From Anastrepha obliqua (taxonomy: Eukaryota; Arthropoda; Insecta; Diptera; Tephritidae): a stretch of 64,000 bases of DNA. Position 1 is the first letter of the stretch; every line of letters begins with the position of its first letter. The translations under genes and the position numbers were made by a program. Of this stretch, positions 34,165 through 45,159 are shown piece by piece. Below the pieces are notes generated by a model. That model had not been told where the DNA came from, made no database searches, and saw only the letters and a list, made by a program, of their open reading frames with translations. The DNA lies in the NCBI RefSeq assembly GCF_027943255.1, contig NC_072896.1, forward strand, positions 35,924,501 to 35,988,500, read 5' to 3'.

Positions 34165-34965
34165 TTGGGCGCTATCACACCAATTACATGACCTCGACTA
34201 CGCTGACGATATTTATCTGCTTTCATACAGGCATTTCCGACAAGCATGCCAAAATCGATCTTCTAGTCATCGCTGCACGAAACGTAGGTCTGATAATAAA
34301 CAGCAAGAAAACGATAGCAATGCGAATCAATAACACAAATTCCAACAAATTTATAATCGAGGGAGAAGCGGTGCAGTATGTTCAAAATTTTCTGCTATCT
34401 TGGAAACGAAGTATCGACTAACGGAGGAGCTGAAGAAGACGAAAAAACAGAAAACCGTCTGCGTAAAGCTAGGTCAGCTTTTGGAAGGGTACAGCCAATT
34501 TGGAAGAGTAGACAAATTTTACAGAAAACTAAATTAAGAATATTTAACGCATATGAAAAATCCACACTCTAACATAGCAGTGAAACGTAGCTTTACAAAC
34601 AAATGCCTTCGGATTATATGTAAAGCTTTTGGGCCTAACACTACCCGAAATGCGGACTTGTGACAGATCACCGAGCAAGAACCCATCCAAAAGGTGATAA
34701 GAGGACGTAAATGGGAATGGTTCGGGCACATTCTCAGAAGGGACAGGGAAAGCATAAGCAGAACAGCGTTGGAATGGAACCGTCAAGGACAGAGACGACC
34801 CGGTCGTCCACGAAATACCTGGAGGTTTTCTAAACTTCGTAGCTTAGAAGCAGTCAACCAAACATGGGATGTCGGAAAGAGAACAGCAGTTAATCGAATA
34901 AGATATAAATGATTTGTTGAAGGCCTATGTTCCCAGGTGAAATAATAAAGGAATAAAACAAATAA
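34165..34965 (+). pseudogene. RTE-2 type retrotransposon relic (end of reverse transcriptase to 3' tail)
   Basis: Motifs in order: AARNVGLIINSKKTIAMRIN (34155-34421), FKIFCYLGNEVSTNGGAEED, LRKARSAFGRVQPIWKS, KTKLRIFNAYEKSTL, RKWEWFGHILRRDRESISRT, ALEWNRQGQRRPGRPRNTW, and the end FVEGLCSQVK then stop. A polyadenylation-like AATAAAGGAATAAAA follows. The order and the GRPRNTW motif match the endonuclease/reverse-transcriptase family also seen at 59.4-60.2 kb. Several frameshifts. Confidence 0.8.
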
Positions 34966-34969
34966 AATC

Positions 34970-35950
34970 AAAAGCCTAATCAAATCATAAATACGTTTTT
35001 TCCGCATAACTCGACCTCAGCGCCATCTAGATTCATAAATCAACTAAATTCATAAATCACACCGAAACGTACTCCCAACGGCAAATAAACCAGCAAACTT
35101 TCAAATTAAATACACCTATGAGAAGTTTCCACTAAAATTCTGAAACAAAAAAATGTCCACACAAATATGGACATCCCTTATATAAGTACATCCAAAAATT
35201 GATACTCATGGGAGCGACAAAGTTTACATGCCAGCGGCTTGTGTGCAACATTTATAGAATAAGCGTCAATTCATTCAAAACATAGAACAAATTTTCGACA
35301 ACCTCTGCATGCTTGAGTGAACTTCACGGTGATCCCAGAGGGTGTGTTGAGGGTGCAAGTTGCATGTTGTTCGTACGAGTACTAGTGGGCAGTATATTTG
35401 GGTTCAAAACAAAAACGAGATACTATTTTGTTCTAAAACAGTAAAAAAGGAATGTATTAGCAAATTGGTTTCGGTTGCTCTTTCGTTGATTTGAAGCAAT
35501 TTTGTAATTTTGTGCAATCAGTGCGTAAATTTTGAAGCCTGATATTTTTAAAATAATTTAAAAAATGTGCTCAGCACGTGGCGCTTACGGGAAAAGCTTG
35601 GAAAATTAGCGCACAAGAACTGGTTTAAGGGACAGATCTGAATATTTGCATTGAGTTGCGGAGATATGTATGTACTTTTGTATAAAAATATAGTCATATA
35701 TACGCGCATACATATACATACATACATTTTTGTATTATCAGTAAAATACAAAGCAATATTATACATATAATATATGTATGTAAGAGTCTCTCAATAGGTG
35801 TGCTTGAACTTTAGCAGTATAAGAATATAAGGCCCATCTTGATTCAATAATGAGTTGACAATTTTTAAATATTATTGTTTAAATTAGTGATTGTTAGGTT
35901 CGAGAAGAAAAATTATCTTAATCTTACCTAATTTTTTTTTAGCCTAGGCT
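34970..35950. other. Non-coding stretch
   Basis: No gene recognised; ATGTACATAC-type runs near 35700-35780. Confidence 0.5.
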
Positions 35951-35957
35951 GTACGTT

Positions 35958-36137
35958 ATGGATCGCACAAACGTGTGGTTTCAACAACATGGCGCCACTT
36001 GCCACACTGCAAAAGAAGCATTGAATTTATTGGATGGGCAGTTCAAGGGTTCCAACATCTCTCGTGGCGACGAAATTCACCGGCCCCCGGGATGGTGGGA
36101 CCTCAAGCCGTTGACTAATTTCTGTGTGGCTTTGTGA
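35958..36137 (+). pseudogene. Mariner-like transposase fragment
   Basis: Reads MDRTNVWFQQHGATCHTAKE and ends WWDLKPLTNFCVAL. The second catalytic motif WFQQDGATCHT has Asp replaced by His, and the third motif is altered (WWDLKPL). No termini found. It lies about 200 bp upstream of a related but different element, so it is a separate relic. Confidence 0.75.
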
Positions 36138-36333
36138 AACATCTCATCTATACATCTGCAGACGAATGCAGTGCTAATGTGTTCTTCATGAAATTTAGTT
36201 AAAGTCACGCAAAAGTGGTCCACTAGGCTACGTCAGCTATAGCAAATCGAGAAGGCCGTTTCCACGAAATTAGATTTCGCACATAATTCCATTGCATGCA
36301 TATAAAAAACTGCAGACAATTTCACTTAATATA

Positions 36334-37257
36334 AAGGGTGGTTAAATTTTAAGGGCCGATGTTGAATATGAACCACACCTAAACATCAAGTTTCTTTCTA
36401 CATTTCATTAGACATTTTTCAATTTCAGACTAACTCAATTTGAACCATGGAAAGATACACAATCCACCAACGCGTTAAAGTTATTCAGGCTTATTGTGAA
36501 GACGGGCGTTCAAATCAAAATGCATATCGCGCACTTCATCTTCAGTGATGCGGCACATTTTCACCTCTGTGGAATTGTCAATAAGCAGAATTGCCGCATT
36601 TGGGTGAATGATAATCCAATAGTGATTGCCGAAAAGCAATGCACCCACAAAGAGTGACTGTTGGGTGCGGTTTATTGGCCGGCGGCATCATTGGGCCGTT
36701 CCAAAATGAGGCCGGCCAGGCAGTTACTGTGAATAGTGTTCGCTATCGTGAGATGATAACGAACTTTTTATGGCCCGAATTGGAAGATATGGATGAGGAC
36801 GATATGCGGTTTCAACAGGACGGTACCACTTGTCACACACCTAACCAAACAATGGCTCTTTTGCGAGAAAAATTTGATGGCCGAATAATCTTACGTCGCG
36901 GCGATGTCAATTGGCCGCCAGGATCATGTGATTTGAAACCGTTGGACTTCTTTTTTTGGAGTTATTTGAAAGCAAATGTGTACGTCGATAAGCCAACAAC
37001 AATTCAAGAGCTAAGGGATGAGATAATTCGGCACATTATCGGCATAGAACCTCAATTATGCCTCAGCGTCATCGAAAATTTGGACCATCGGATGGAGGTG
37101 TGCCGCTGAGGCCGCGGCGGCTATTTGGCCAATATTTTGTTTTACGCGTAATTGAGCCATACCAATATTATCATAATAAAGAGAAATGACAATAATTTCC
37201 TAAAAACATTGTATTTTATTCAAAATCAACACCGGCCCTTAAAACTTAACCACCCTT
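36334..37257 (+). mobile_element. Mariner-like DNA transposon (family B), intact ends, internal deletion
   Basis: The ends AAGGGTGGTTAAATTTTAAG (from 36334) and its near-perfect complement ending at 37257 are each flanked by TA. The transposase starts at 36447 (MERYTIHQRVKVIQAYCEDG) with a helix-turn-helix half. It is then cut short and joins SDAAHFHLCGIVNKQNCRIW (first catalytic Asp). ORF 36639-37109 carries MRFQQDGTTCHTP (second Asp) and PPGSCDLKPLDFFFWSY (third). At least one frameshift and a stop separate these parts. The deletion removed the DNA-binding to catalytic linker, so it is non-autonomous. Confidence 0.88.
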
Positions 37258-37259
37258 TA

Positions 37260-38148
37260 CGCTCTTAACGCTCTTAACGAAAACCCCTCTATATCTGTAA
37301 AAGTGTGCCATATTTTTTTTTTAAATAACCGTATCCAGTTGTATGTACATGCGTATACGGATTTAAATGTGTGAATTTAAACATATACAAGTAGATTTGT
37401 ACATACATAAATACACCCACATGTACGAGCAACAAACAAATGAGCATCCGATCTTACTTGCTTGCCTGACTGCCTGTCTGAGAGCTCACTTAAGTGTATT
37501 TCCGTTTTGAAGCGATAAAAACCCACTTCTGATTGCTGCAGTCTCCATTGTTCTTATTGCTGAAGAGTTCTTGAAAATACCACATGAATGGAACACATGT
37601 CATGAAAGTAGTCTGCAATCAACGCCTAGTTGAAAATTTCGTGATTTTTGTGTGCGCATTCCTAGCACAGACTACCAAAGTTGTGATAAAAGTATACTAT
37701 TTTGAGTATATTTCGTCGAAATGGTTTAAAAATCGATGGTTCTGGTAGATATCTCAGGGTTATGTATTAATCGATATGACACATTTATTCTTAGTAGTGC
37801 CAGTCATGCAACCGTATGTTGGGTAGTCATGCAAACTCAGGGATAAGCAAGTATATAAAGCGAACCAATTCTTTTTTTTTTTTTTGACATTGTTTCTTAC
37901 AGCTCTGAAAGAAATTGAATTTAGAGCTGTAATCTAATGGACTTTTAGATCTGACTGTGACTGATCGAAACAATGTCGAAAAAAAATGTTACTTTTCGTT
38001 CAATTCTAAGCAATTTTGGTATTAACACTTTTGAACCAGATACTGAGTAGCTATCGAAAGCAATACTCGTAATACTAAGGTAAATTTTGTTCGGAAATTT
38101 TTCGGCACCACTTATTCTTAACATGAATGACCCGTGTTTTGTTCTTTT
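37260..38148. other. Non-coding stretch with a nested hairpin at 37878-37986
   Basis: The outer inverted repeat TTTTTTTTGACATTGTTTC matches GAAACAATGTCGAAAAAAAA with one mismatch. Directly inside it lies a perfect 10-bp repeat, TTACAGCTCT/AGAGCTGTAA (37897-37906 and 37923-37932). No ORF. Confidence 0.6.
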
Positions 38149-38149
38149 T

Positions 38150-38640
38150 CTTATCTTCTTGATTGGCGCGATAACCGCTTAAGCGATTTTGACCGAGTTT
38201 AACAAAGCGAGCCAGTCGTTTTTTTCTCATGTTAACCGGCGCCAGTTGGATACATCAAGTGAAGTCAAGTCCTTCTGCATTTGCTCTTTCCAACGTAGAG
38301 GAGGCCTTCCACTTCCTCTACTACCACCAGCTGGTACCGCATCGAATACTTTCGAACTACATAACCCAGCCAACGTAGCCGCTGGATCTTTATTGGCTGA
38401 GTTATGTCTATGTCGGTCACCCCTTGGCAGGTAATAGCAAGCCTCCGAATGTATGTAAGCCGTGAAAAAGCAGCAGGTGGCAAAAGCTGTAGGTTCCTCC
38501 ATTTGATTCATCAATTTGCACACACCAAGTAGGAGCAAGTGATCGGCCATGCTCGGCATAGTCCAGCTTAAAGAGGGAGACAAACAATGTGGATCTTGCG
38601 GTGAACGAGGGCAAAACAAAGTACCCGATGTCAACACATA
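38150..38640 (-). pseudogene. RTE-type retrotransposon C-terminus and 3' end
   Basis: The minus strand reads VTDIDITQPIKIQRLRWLGY (38265-38483), then in a neighbouring frame GGSRGSGRPPLRWKEQMQKD and LTSLDVSNWRRLT, the conserved C-terminus of RTE ORF2 proteins. The 3' end is GCGGTTATCGCGCCAATCAA then GAAGAT. One frameshift separates the two halves. Confidence 0.82.
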
Positions 38641-38699
38641 AGGAGTCTTCGCATGTTGGACAACTTATCAATGTTGGCATCCAGCGGATCAAGCGGATA

Positions 38700-39170
38700 A
38701 TAACTCTTGCCAGCAATTGTTACTTTGGACTCAGTAGGCGATAGAGAAATAGAGGTCTGTCTCAAAGGACCAAAGTGGCACTCTATTAAAAGCTCATCAT
38801 TCCTGACCTTCTATGACGATGTCAACAGCAAAGGGAGCTTTCGAGAGAAAAATTCTTCTTTGGACCCATCCACGTTGGTGAGGAGTATAGTTTACGATGT
38901 AATAGCGAGCTGTATCTGGGACGTGAATATAGTTAAGCGCGTGAAAACACAGCGGCTTCACTGGCTTGGCCATGTCACCCATATGAACGAAGACGCTCCA
39001 GGAAGGCGAACATACGAAACGGTATCCCAAAAAGGAAGACGAGAAAGAAGAAGACCACATCTTTGTTGGAAGGGCCAAGTGCTGCGGGATCTGTCAGTGC
39101 TCAAGATATCTAACTAACACCAGCGAGCGCAGGGCAGAAACGTTACATACGGTTGTAGCGCCACCTAAGT
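38700..39170 (+). pseudogene. RTE-type retrotransposon C-terminus, opposite strand
   Basis: ORF 38707-39117 ends IVKRVKTQRLHWLGHVTHMN, EDAPGRRTYETVSQKGRRER, RRPHLCWKGQVLRDLSVLKI. It is the same kind of C-terminus as the preceding feature but a divergent subfamily, and it points the other way from a common origin near 38.7 kb. The first about 70 residues are not recognisable RTE sequence. Confidence 0.75.
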
Positions 39171-39199
39171 TTTTTTTCGTTTTTTTTTTTGTAGGGAAA

Positions 39200-40385
39200 G
39201 ACTAGGAAGTACAGCACTCGGACAACATTAAACCCTTTGTATTGCACTTTTTAATTTTCTTTAAATCTACACGACCTCCGAAGAAATTTGAGTAGATCGT
39301 GGCCAAGGAGTTAAGGTGATCGCTTCTTAACACATCAGCGCCAAAGGCATCAAGCCTGATTCGAACGAAGGCCGGGCAGACGCACAGGAAGTGGTGTGTC
39401 ATCTCATCCGCCTCTCTACATACTGGGTAGAGTGCACTGTCTGAGATGCCTACCTTTTCCATATGCTTCGCCCACAGAAAGTGGCCCGTCATCAGTCCAA
39501 CCAGCTGGCTACAGTCCCGTCAGCTTAATATCAGGAAGATCTGCAACAGTCGGGCGGACAAGACAGGTAACATCAGTTTTATCTATATGCAGCCTCTCTC
39601 AGCCCGCCAGGCCACGTTCGCTAACCGTGGCTGCAGAAGGGAGTCGCAGAACGGGCTCCGAATCAAAGAATTTGGCCTCAGACCTCATCTTAGCTAAAGA
39701 GTCTGAAGTCTCGTTACCCGCGATATCCACATGTTCCGGGACGCATGTTAGCATCAGGATACTATGTCCACTGACATAGTTTAGCCTCAATTTACAGGAC
39801 TCAACTGCCCTTGACGTGGTTGGAGGACTGTCAAGGCCATGAGCGCAGCTTTGCTGTCGCTGTAGACACATATAGATCTGCCTCTCTATCTGTTTTAAAC
39901 AACAAAGTTCATTGCTTCTTCTTCATCCACTTGAAACAGAGATGCATGCATTTCGAGATCAAAGTGCAGTTTTGTCCCGCTGAATTCGGGAATGCTGTAG
40001 ACACTAGAGTCGGAACCATGCTCGCTCCTGAAGCCATTCGTGAAAATGCGAAAACAGTGGTTGCCGGGTACATTTTCAGAGTTTGACCACAATTGAGCCT
40101 CTGGTAGCACCACTCTTTATCTCTTTTCAAGTACGACTCTGAATGGCATTGAGTCAAAAGACAAGGGGAGGATCGTTGGATCGAAGTTCATGCCTTCTCT
40201 GCCGCCCAATGCCGAACAGGGGCCGTACCAATTCCCATTGCGACTCAGCCCACAGATGACCTTCAATGTCTCTTGGATGAAAACATCAAGTGGTGGTAGA
40301 AGAGCATCTAATGCCAGAAAAGTTCTTACAAGAGCATCTAATGCCAGAAAAGTTCTGATGTAACAGAGAGCCACAGTGCGTTATA
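39200..40385 (-). pseudogene. Non-LTR retrotransposon family gamma, copy 2
   Basis: From 40385 downward: RPILLYG-like remnants, then RNase H (FTNGFRSEHGSDSSVYSIPE, HASLFQVDEEEAM, LTCVPEHVDIAGNETSDSLA), and a C-terminal region MTGHFLWAKHMEKVGISDSA with a knuckle, YPVCREADEMTHHFLCVCP (first Cys replaced by Tyr). It aligns with the plus-strand copy at 12.1-12.95 kb. Frames are broken at least four times. It includes a 30-bp tandem duplication near its 5' end (40301-40356). Confidence 0.85.
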
Positions 40386-40428
40386 GTCCACCTAAGTAAG
40401 TAAGTAATATATTTATACTATTTTATTA

Positions 40429-41384
40429 TTAGGTGCGCAACTAAGTTCTCGCTGTTGTTTTGATGAAAATACAAATTTATTCTGAAAAATTTATTCGGTG
40501 GCTGCTTCTTTTTCCCAACTTTCTGATAGACCGTATACCGTCACGGCAAAATTGTTCATCTTTTGAGGCTATCCACGGATCAAGCCATTTTTTGATGTCT
40601 TCATATGAATGGAACTGCTGGTCAGCTAGATCATGTGCCATCGATCGGACGGCGCAATATCTGGAGAATATGGCGGGTGGGATAGGATTTCCCATTTCAG
40701 TGTTTCCAGGTAGGTGTAAAATCACGTTTCCATGCCTCTCCGCGTATTGCGGCCTTCTTTGGATTGCTGTAATGAATCCATTTTTCATCACCCGTCACGA
40801 TGCTTTCTTGCCGCTGCAGCAGTTGTTCACAGGCGAAAAAACGACGTTCAACATTCCTTGGTTTTAATTCATAAGGAACCCAAGTCCCCTGTTTCTTAAT
40901 CATTCCCAAAGCATGTAATTGCTTGAAAATGGATTGGCGGGTAGCTCCTAATACTGAAGCGGGCTCTTTTTGCATTTGACACGGATCCTCATTGAGCAAT
41001 GCCTCCAATTCAGCGTCTTCGAAGGGGTTTTTGGCCTTCCCTCACGCGGACAGTCGACAACATTATAATCACCGTCTTTGAAGCGACGGAACCAATCTCG
41101 GCACTTTTGCACTTTCACTTAAAGCAGCATCTCCATAAATTTTGTGTAGCTCTCGATGCACTTCAACCGCCATATTTTTCGAATGTAAGCGGAAAATCAA
41201 CACTTCCCGCAAATGACGATTATTCGGCACAAAATCAGACATTTTCACAAAACCTAAAGTATATGATACCAAAACAAAATCACTAATGTGTCGAAGCAGT
41301 TTGTTTGCCATATTTCTAAGATTGGTTTATGACGTTTAGGTTATGTTAGAATCCACTAGCACGAGAACTTAGTTGCGCACCTAA
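40429..41384 (-). mobile_element. Mariner element with 23-bp perfect inverted repeats, core deleted
   Basis: TTAGGTGCGCAACTAAGTTC plus TCG (40429-40451) is exactly complemented at 41362-41384; TA lies outside both ends. The minus-strand transposase starts MSDFVPNNRHLREVLIFRLH, then after a frameshift reads RDWFRRFKDGDYNVVDC, EALLNEDPCQMQKEPASVLG, TWVPYELKPRNVERRFFACE, IVTGDEKWIHYSNPKK (first Asp). It joins by deletion to AERHGNVILH; the second Asp motif HDNARPH is missing. It continues ETLKWEILSHPPYSPDIAPS (third Asp) and MAHDLADQQFHSYEDIKKWL. Length 956 against about 1.3 kb for intact mariners. Confidence 0.92.
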
Positions 41385-41484
41385 TATAATTTTTATAATT
41401 TTAAGTTTGCATCATAGACCGAGGAACGGGTATACGTTTGTTCTGTATATTTTATATTTTTTCTAGTTGCGCAGTGGATATATA

Positions 41485-42183
41485 GGGTGGGCCATGTAAA
41501 ATTAGCTTTTTAAATCGGCTAAAAAAAAAACTAATCAATATTTTTTCAAGCTTTTTTTTCTTTTTTGAAGATTGAACATTGTCATTTATGAATGAAAAAT
41601 AATATCGTTCAAATTACTGTCACGACTGGCTTTACAGTAGGCCATTCGATCAACCCAATGTTTAAGCACATTTTCGATTGTTTGGGCTCCAATTTCATGA
41701 ATGGCAACTTCGATTTCGTGTTTTAAAGCATCAATCGTCTCTGGATGGTTCGCATAGCATTTGTCTTTAACGGCTCCCACAAAAAATAGTCCACCGGCCT
41801 TAAATCACAGCTCTGAGGCAGCCAATTGATATCGGAATTCAAAAACGGTAGCAAAAAAGTTCGAGTGTAGCTTTGGCAGTGTGACAAGTTGCACCGTCCT
41901 GTTGAAACCAAATGTCGTCCATGTCATCCTCTTCAATTTTTGGAAACAAAAACTAGTTGAGCATGTCACAGTAACGCTCGCCATTTACTGTAACCGCGGA
42001 AGAAGAAGAAGACTCACCACTTTGGAAATAGGTTTTCAATATTTCCCAATTTTGTTCAAGCGTATAGCGTACCATTTCGTAAATGTCAAACCTTTAAGTA
42101 AATTATGAACACATTTGACAAGTCATTTGTATTACCATTCTCAAAAAAATAGGTGGTTCAAAAAGCAAACGCTATATGGCCCA
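41485..42183 (-). mobile_element. Mariner-like DNA transposon, internally deleted (family A, copy 2)
   Basis: The outer end GGGTGGGCCATGTAAAAT starts at 41485 after TA. The inner end is GCTATATGGCCCA at about 42183. The minus-strand product starts MVRYTLEQNWEILKTYFQSG then ESSSS, and is fused by deletion to AVTVNGERYCDML. Then come MDDIWFQQDGATCHTAKATL (second Asp) and SCDLRPVDYFLW (third), and it ends in ORF 41586-41780, KDKCYANHPETIDALKHEIE... with QTIENVLKHWVDRMAYCKAS. The first catalytic Asp region is deleted. More complete at the C-terminus than copy 1. Confidence 0.88.
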
Positions 42184-42189
42184 GGTTTC

Positions 42190-43390
42190 TCTGTCGATAT
42201 GCCATACAAAAACACTCCTGGGCACGAGGAGGCGATATCTACGCCAAATGGTCTTATATTTGGTTAAAACCTTTTTGAAAGATATCTTATTGTAATAATA
42301 ATCTTGGAAAAATTTTACAAAATTACGTAGAATTTATGTGAGGGAAAATAACACCTGATTAGATAATTTCTGAAATTACGTTCAAGGCTTAACTCATATC
42401 TCAAACTATAATATAAAATTATGTACAAAACTAACCAAAGCACTTTAGAGCCTATCAACCACACTCCGGATTGCAACCACCCAATATCTGTTAATTAACC
42501 TCAAATCTCTAATAAAATATATGTAGGAATAAATATTAAAACAAAGTGAGCAAATTAAGTTAAGCCATGAATAGATAATATTCTTATTATTATTATTATT
42601 ACTAAATATTTGAAGTGAACTTATCACTTTGAGTGTTTGCAAACACACATTCATTCACACACACAGGCGTATGCACCTGTATGTGAATATTCAACATAGG
42701 GAATACGCACGCATATCGATTATGATTAGAAAGGACGCCCTTGAGTGTGCGCAGTAAGCCTTAATTTGTTTTTAATTGCCTAGACATTTTACTATTGTTA
42801 TCATTCCCATACGCACATAGATAATTTTATTTGTAAATTAGCAAATCAGAAAATTTTATTGCGCCTATGGTAAAACCCATTTTTGTAAGTGGCACCCATT
42901 ATAAATGATAGTTAAAAAAATGTTTTTTTTTCAAATCCATCTAATTATGAAGGAATTTAATTAGCGCTATCTCAGATGATAACAACAAAGTATCGGCTGG
43001 CCAACTGACGTTTATTCACTTTAATGAACATCAGAAAGGAACACGAACTTCTCATAAAAAAAAATTAAATTTTTTTATTTACATGTACAAAACGTTTCTA
43101 AACTAAAAGTAATAAAGAGTGACACTTTAATAAACAGGAAATGCTATAAAAAGACAAACAGATATATTATCGTTTGATAAGAAAGTTGCATAAACACCCT
43201 GTTCAGCTACGTCCATAAGCAAATTTCCTACACAACCCGTGTAAGTCTAATAGTGTTATATGTGTATATATGTGTATGTGCATAAGTCATATATTTACCT
43301 ACCTGTGATTTTTCATTCAATAATGTAAACACAACAAACCCAGTGACTAATCAGGCATTTGAGTACTTCATTTGTCAACATAAAAGTTGT
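42190..43390. other. Non-coding stretch
   Basis: A short (ATT)n tract at 42583-42602; no gene recognised. Confidence 0.5.
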
Positions 43391-43399
43391 AAATGCAAT

Positions 43400-44405
43400 C
43401 CATCTTTTAAGAGGCCATTAATTACAGAAAATTACCCGGAAATGTCATTGACACCTTCATGCAAACTTAAGTATGTACTTGAGAGCCTTCGCATTGTCAG
43501 TAGCATTTTTCGCAAAATTGCACAACCTAAAATAATAAATACAATAGTTGCGAACTTCGCAATCGGGACAAGACTGTATTTGTCGGACATCAAATTCAGG
43601 ATGAATTGCGGCGTCGGCGCCTGTGTAAAGGCTTCAAAACTTTAAAGCCTTTTCGCTCGGTGAATGGGAATGGTATTTTTCAAGCCGAAGTTCTCGGCAC
43701 AAGCGAAGCTTGCAGGATAATTAGGAACCATCCTCAACAACTATCGGAAGCATGTATGTTCTCATCTATCATCAGCCATCTAGCCATCACCTATAACCAA
43801 TTCAAAAATCGTCAGACAATGCAAATACGAACTTAAGGATGCTTTAGCGCACATGACAGATATCACTCTCATCTGGATACCTGACCATAGGAACATTGAA
43901 AGAAATGAGAAAGCTAATAAACTGGCAAGGCAGGGGATATCCCAACATATAACGAATCCGAAGCGGTAGAAATTGGCTGTCCTCAATGCGTGCACAAAGG
44001 CGAGATTTTCTCGCTATTCCAGTAGCAGGCCGTTGACAGATGAACTAACAAGGATACCTGCAAAATAACTAAACAAACGTAGCCCAATTTCATGAAATCC
44101 AGAACAAACGAGTGGTTAAGAAAGCCACGAGCTGACGTATTCAGAACTACGTCAACAATAACCGGTCACTGGCCTTTGGGAGGCCAGGAAGATGGAGTGG
44201 CCGTCCAACGATCGATGTAGAAGTTTCAATCAAGAAAAATCCAATCCAGTTTTTCACTAGCTGTGTTCGTGTCCAAGTCTGGGTGCTCTACGGCATAGAA
44301 TGCTGGCCGAATCCTCGATGGTCAACTGGAATGAAATTGCAGAATTGAAAATAGACGACATGGGCAGGTTCATAGTCAAATCTATGTAGATGGTTCGACT
44401 AATAA
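43400..44405 (+). pseudogene. Non-LTR retrotransposon relic, alpha-related (RNase H and zinc knuckle)
   Basis: Reads LSDIKFRMNCGVGACV (canonical YTDGSKM.CGVGA), NGNGIFQAEVLGTSEACRII (43606-43836), then ITLIWIPDHRNIERNEKANK LAR in a new frame, GHWPLGGQ, and FH-LCSCPSLGALRHRMLAES with the end DDMGRFIVKSM. The spacing and wording track the 671-codon alpha protein (CGVGAGIY, HRVTLIWVPGHRNIEGNEKA), so it is the same or a sister family. Heavily decayed. Confidence 0.75.
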
Positions 44406-44599
44406 AAAGAAAATTTCCGAAATAGAAAAGTGATCATTCGACAAGACAAATTGAGTATCCGAGATGAAAGTGCAAAAGTTAGATATTTTTTTGAAAAAAT
44501 TTTGGGAAACAGCTTCAGGTCTTGCGAAAAAGCCCAACACAAAAGAGCGCATAAGCTTATGGAATTATTTCCAAATTTGCTAAAGCCACGTTTGAGATT

Positions 44600-44990
44600 A
44601 TTCCAGTGAGTATTGGAGTTCCTTACGTAACTATCTATCATACGTCTCTAGGAGGTCTTTGGTCTACCACTGCTTCTTACGCTGTGCGAATTCCAAGAGA
44701 GGGCAGCCCTGCAGACCTCACCGGCATCTTTGTGCAGTGGCCTCTCCGACCAAATCGTCTGCGTTTCATGGTTAGCTCGATGGGGAGTTCATTGGTCGAT
44801 TTCAATAACTCAGTAATAAAAATGATATGCGGCCACCAGATCCTTAAGATTTTGCGCAGGCAGGAGTTGACAAAAAGACTGCAGTTTCCAAATCAGCGCA
44901 GATGTTAACGGCCAGGACTCGTTACCACATAGCAGCATGGCGTTGACATTGAAACTGAAGATCTGAAGCGTGATCTTGACTGATAAAGAT
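44600..44990 (-). pseudogene. RTE-2 type retrotransposon fragment
   Basis: The minus strand reads LLCGNESWPLTSALIWKLQS, then in shifted frames CLRKILRIWWPHIIFITELL, RRRFGRRGHCTKMPV and AALSWNSHSVRSSGRPKTSW. This matches LRKIMRIYWPQVISN... and ALDWNPQGSRRRGR of the copy at 59.4-60.0 kb. A fragment with at least three frame changes. Confidence 0.65.
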
Positions 44991-45159
44991 TTTGAAGACC
45001 GCGGGCTTCATTTATTCAATTTGCAATGTCATTGGACGTTCCGCCTATTGGTGTTATTTTGCTTTCGAGTTAAAAAAAGTCTTTCTTATAGTTGATTTCC
45101 CTCCTGCTTACGGTGAAATGTGAGACATCATTCTCTAACCAGTTCGAGGTGAATTAAGT

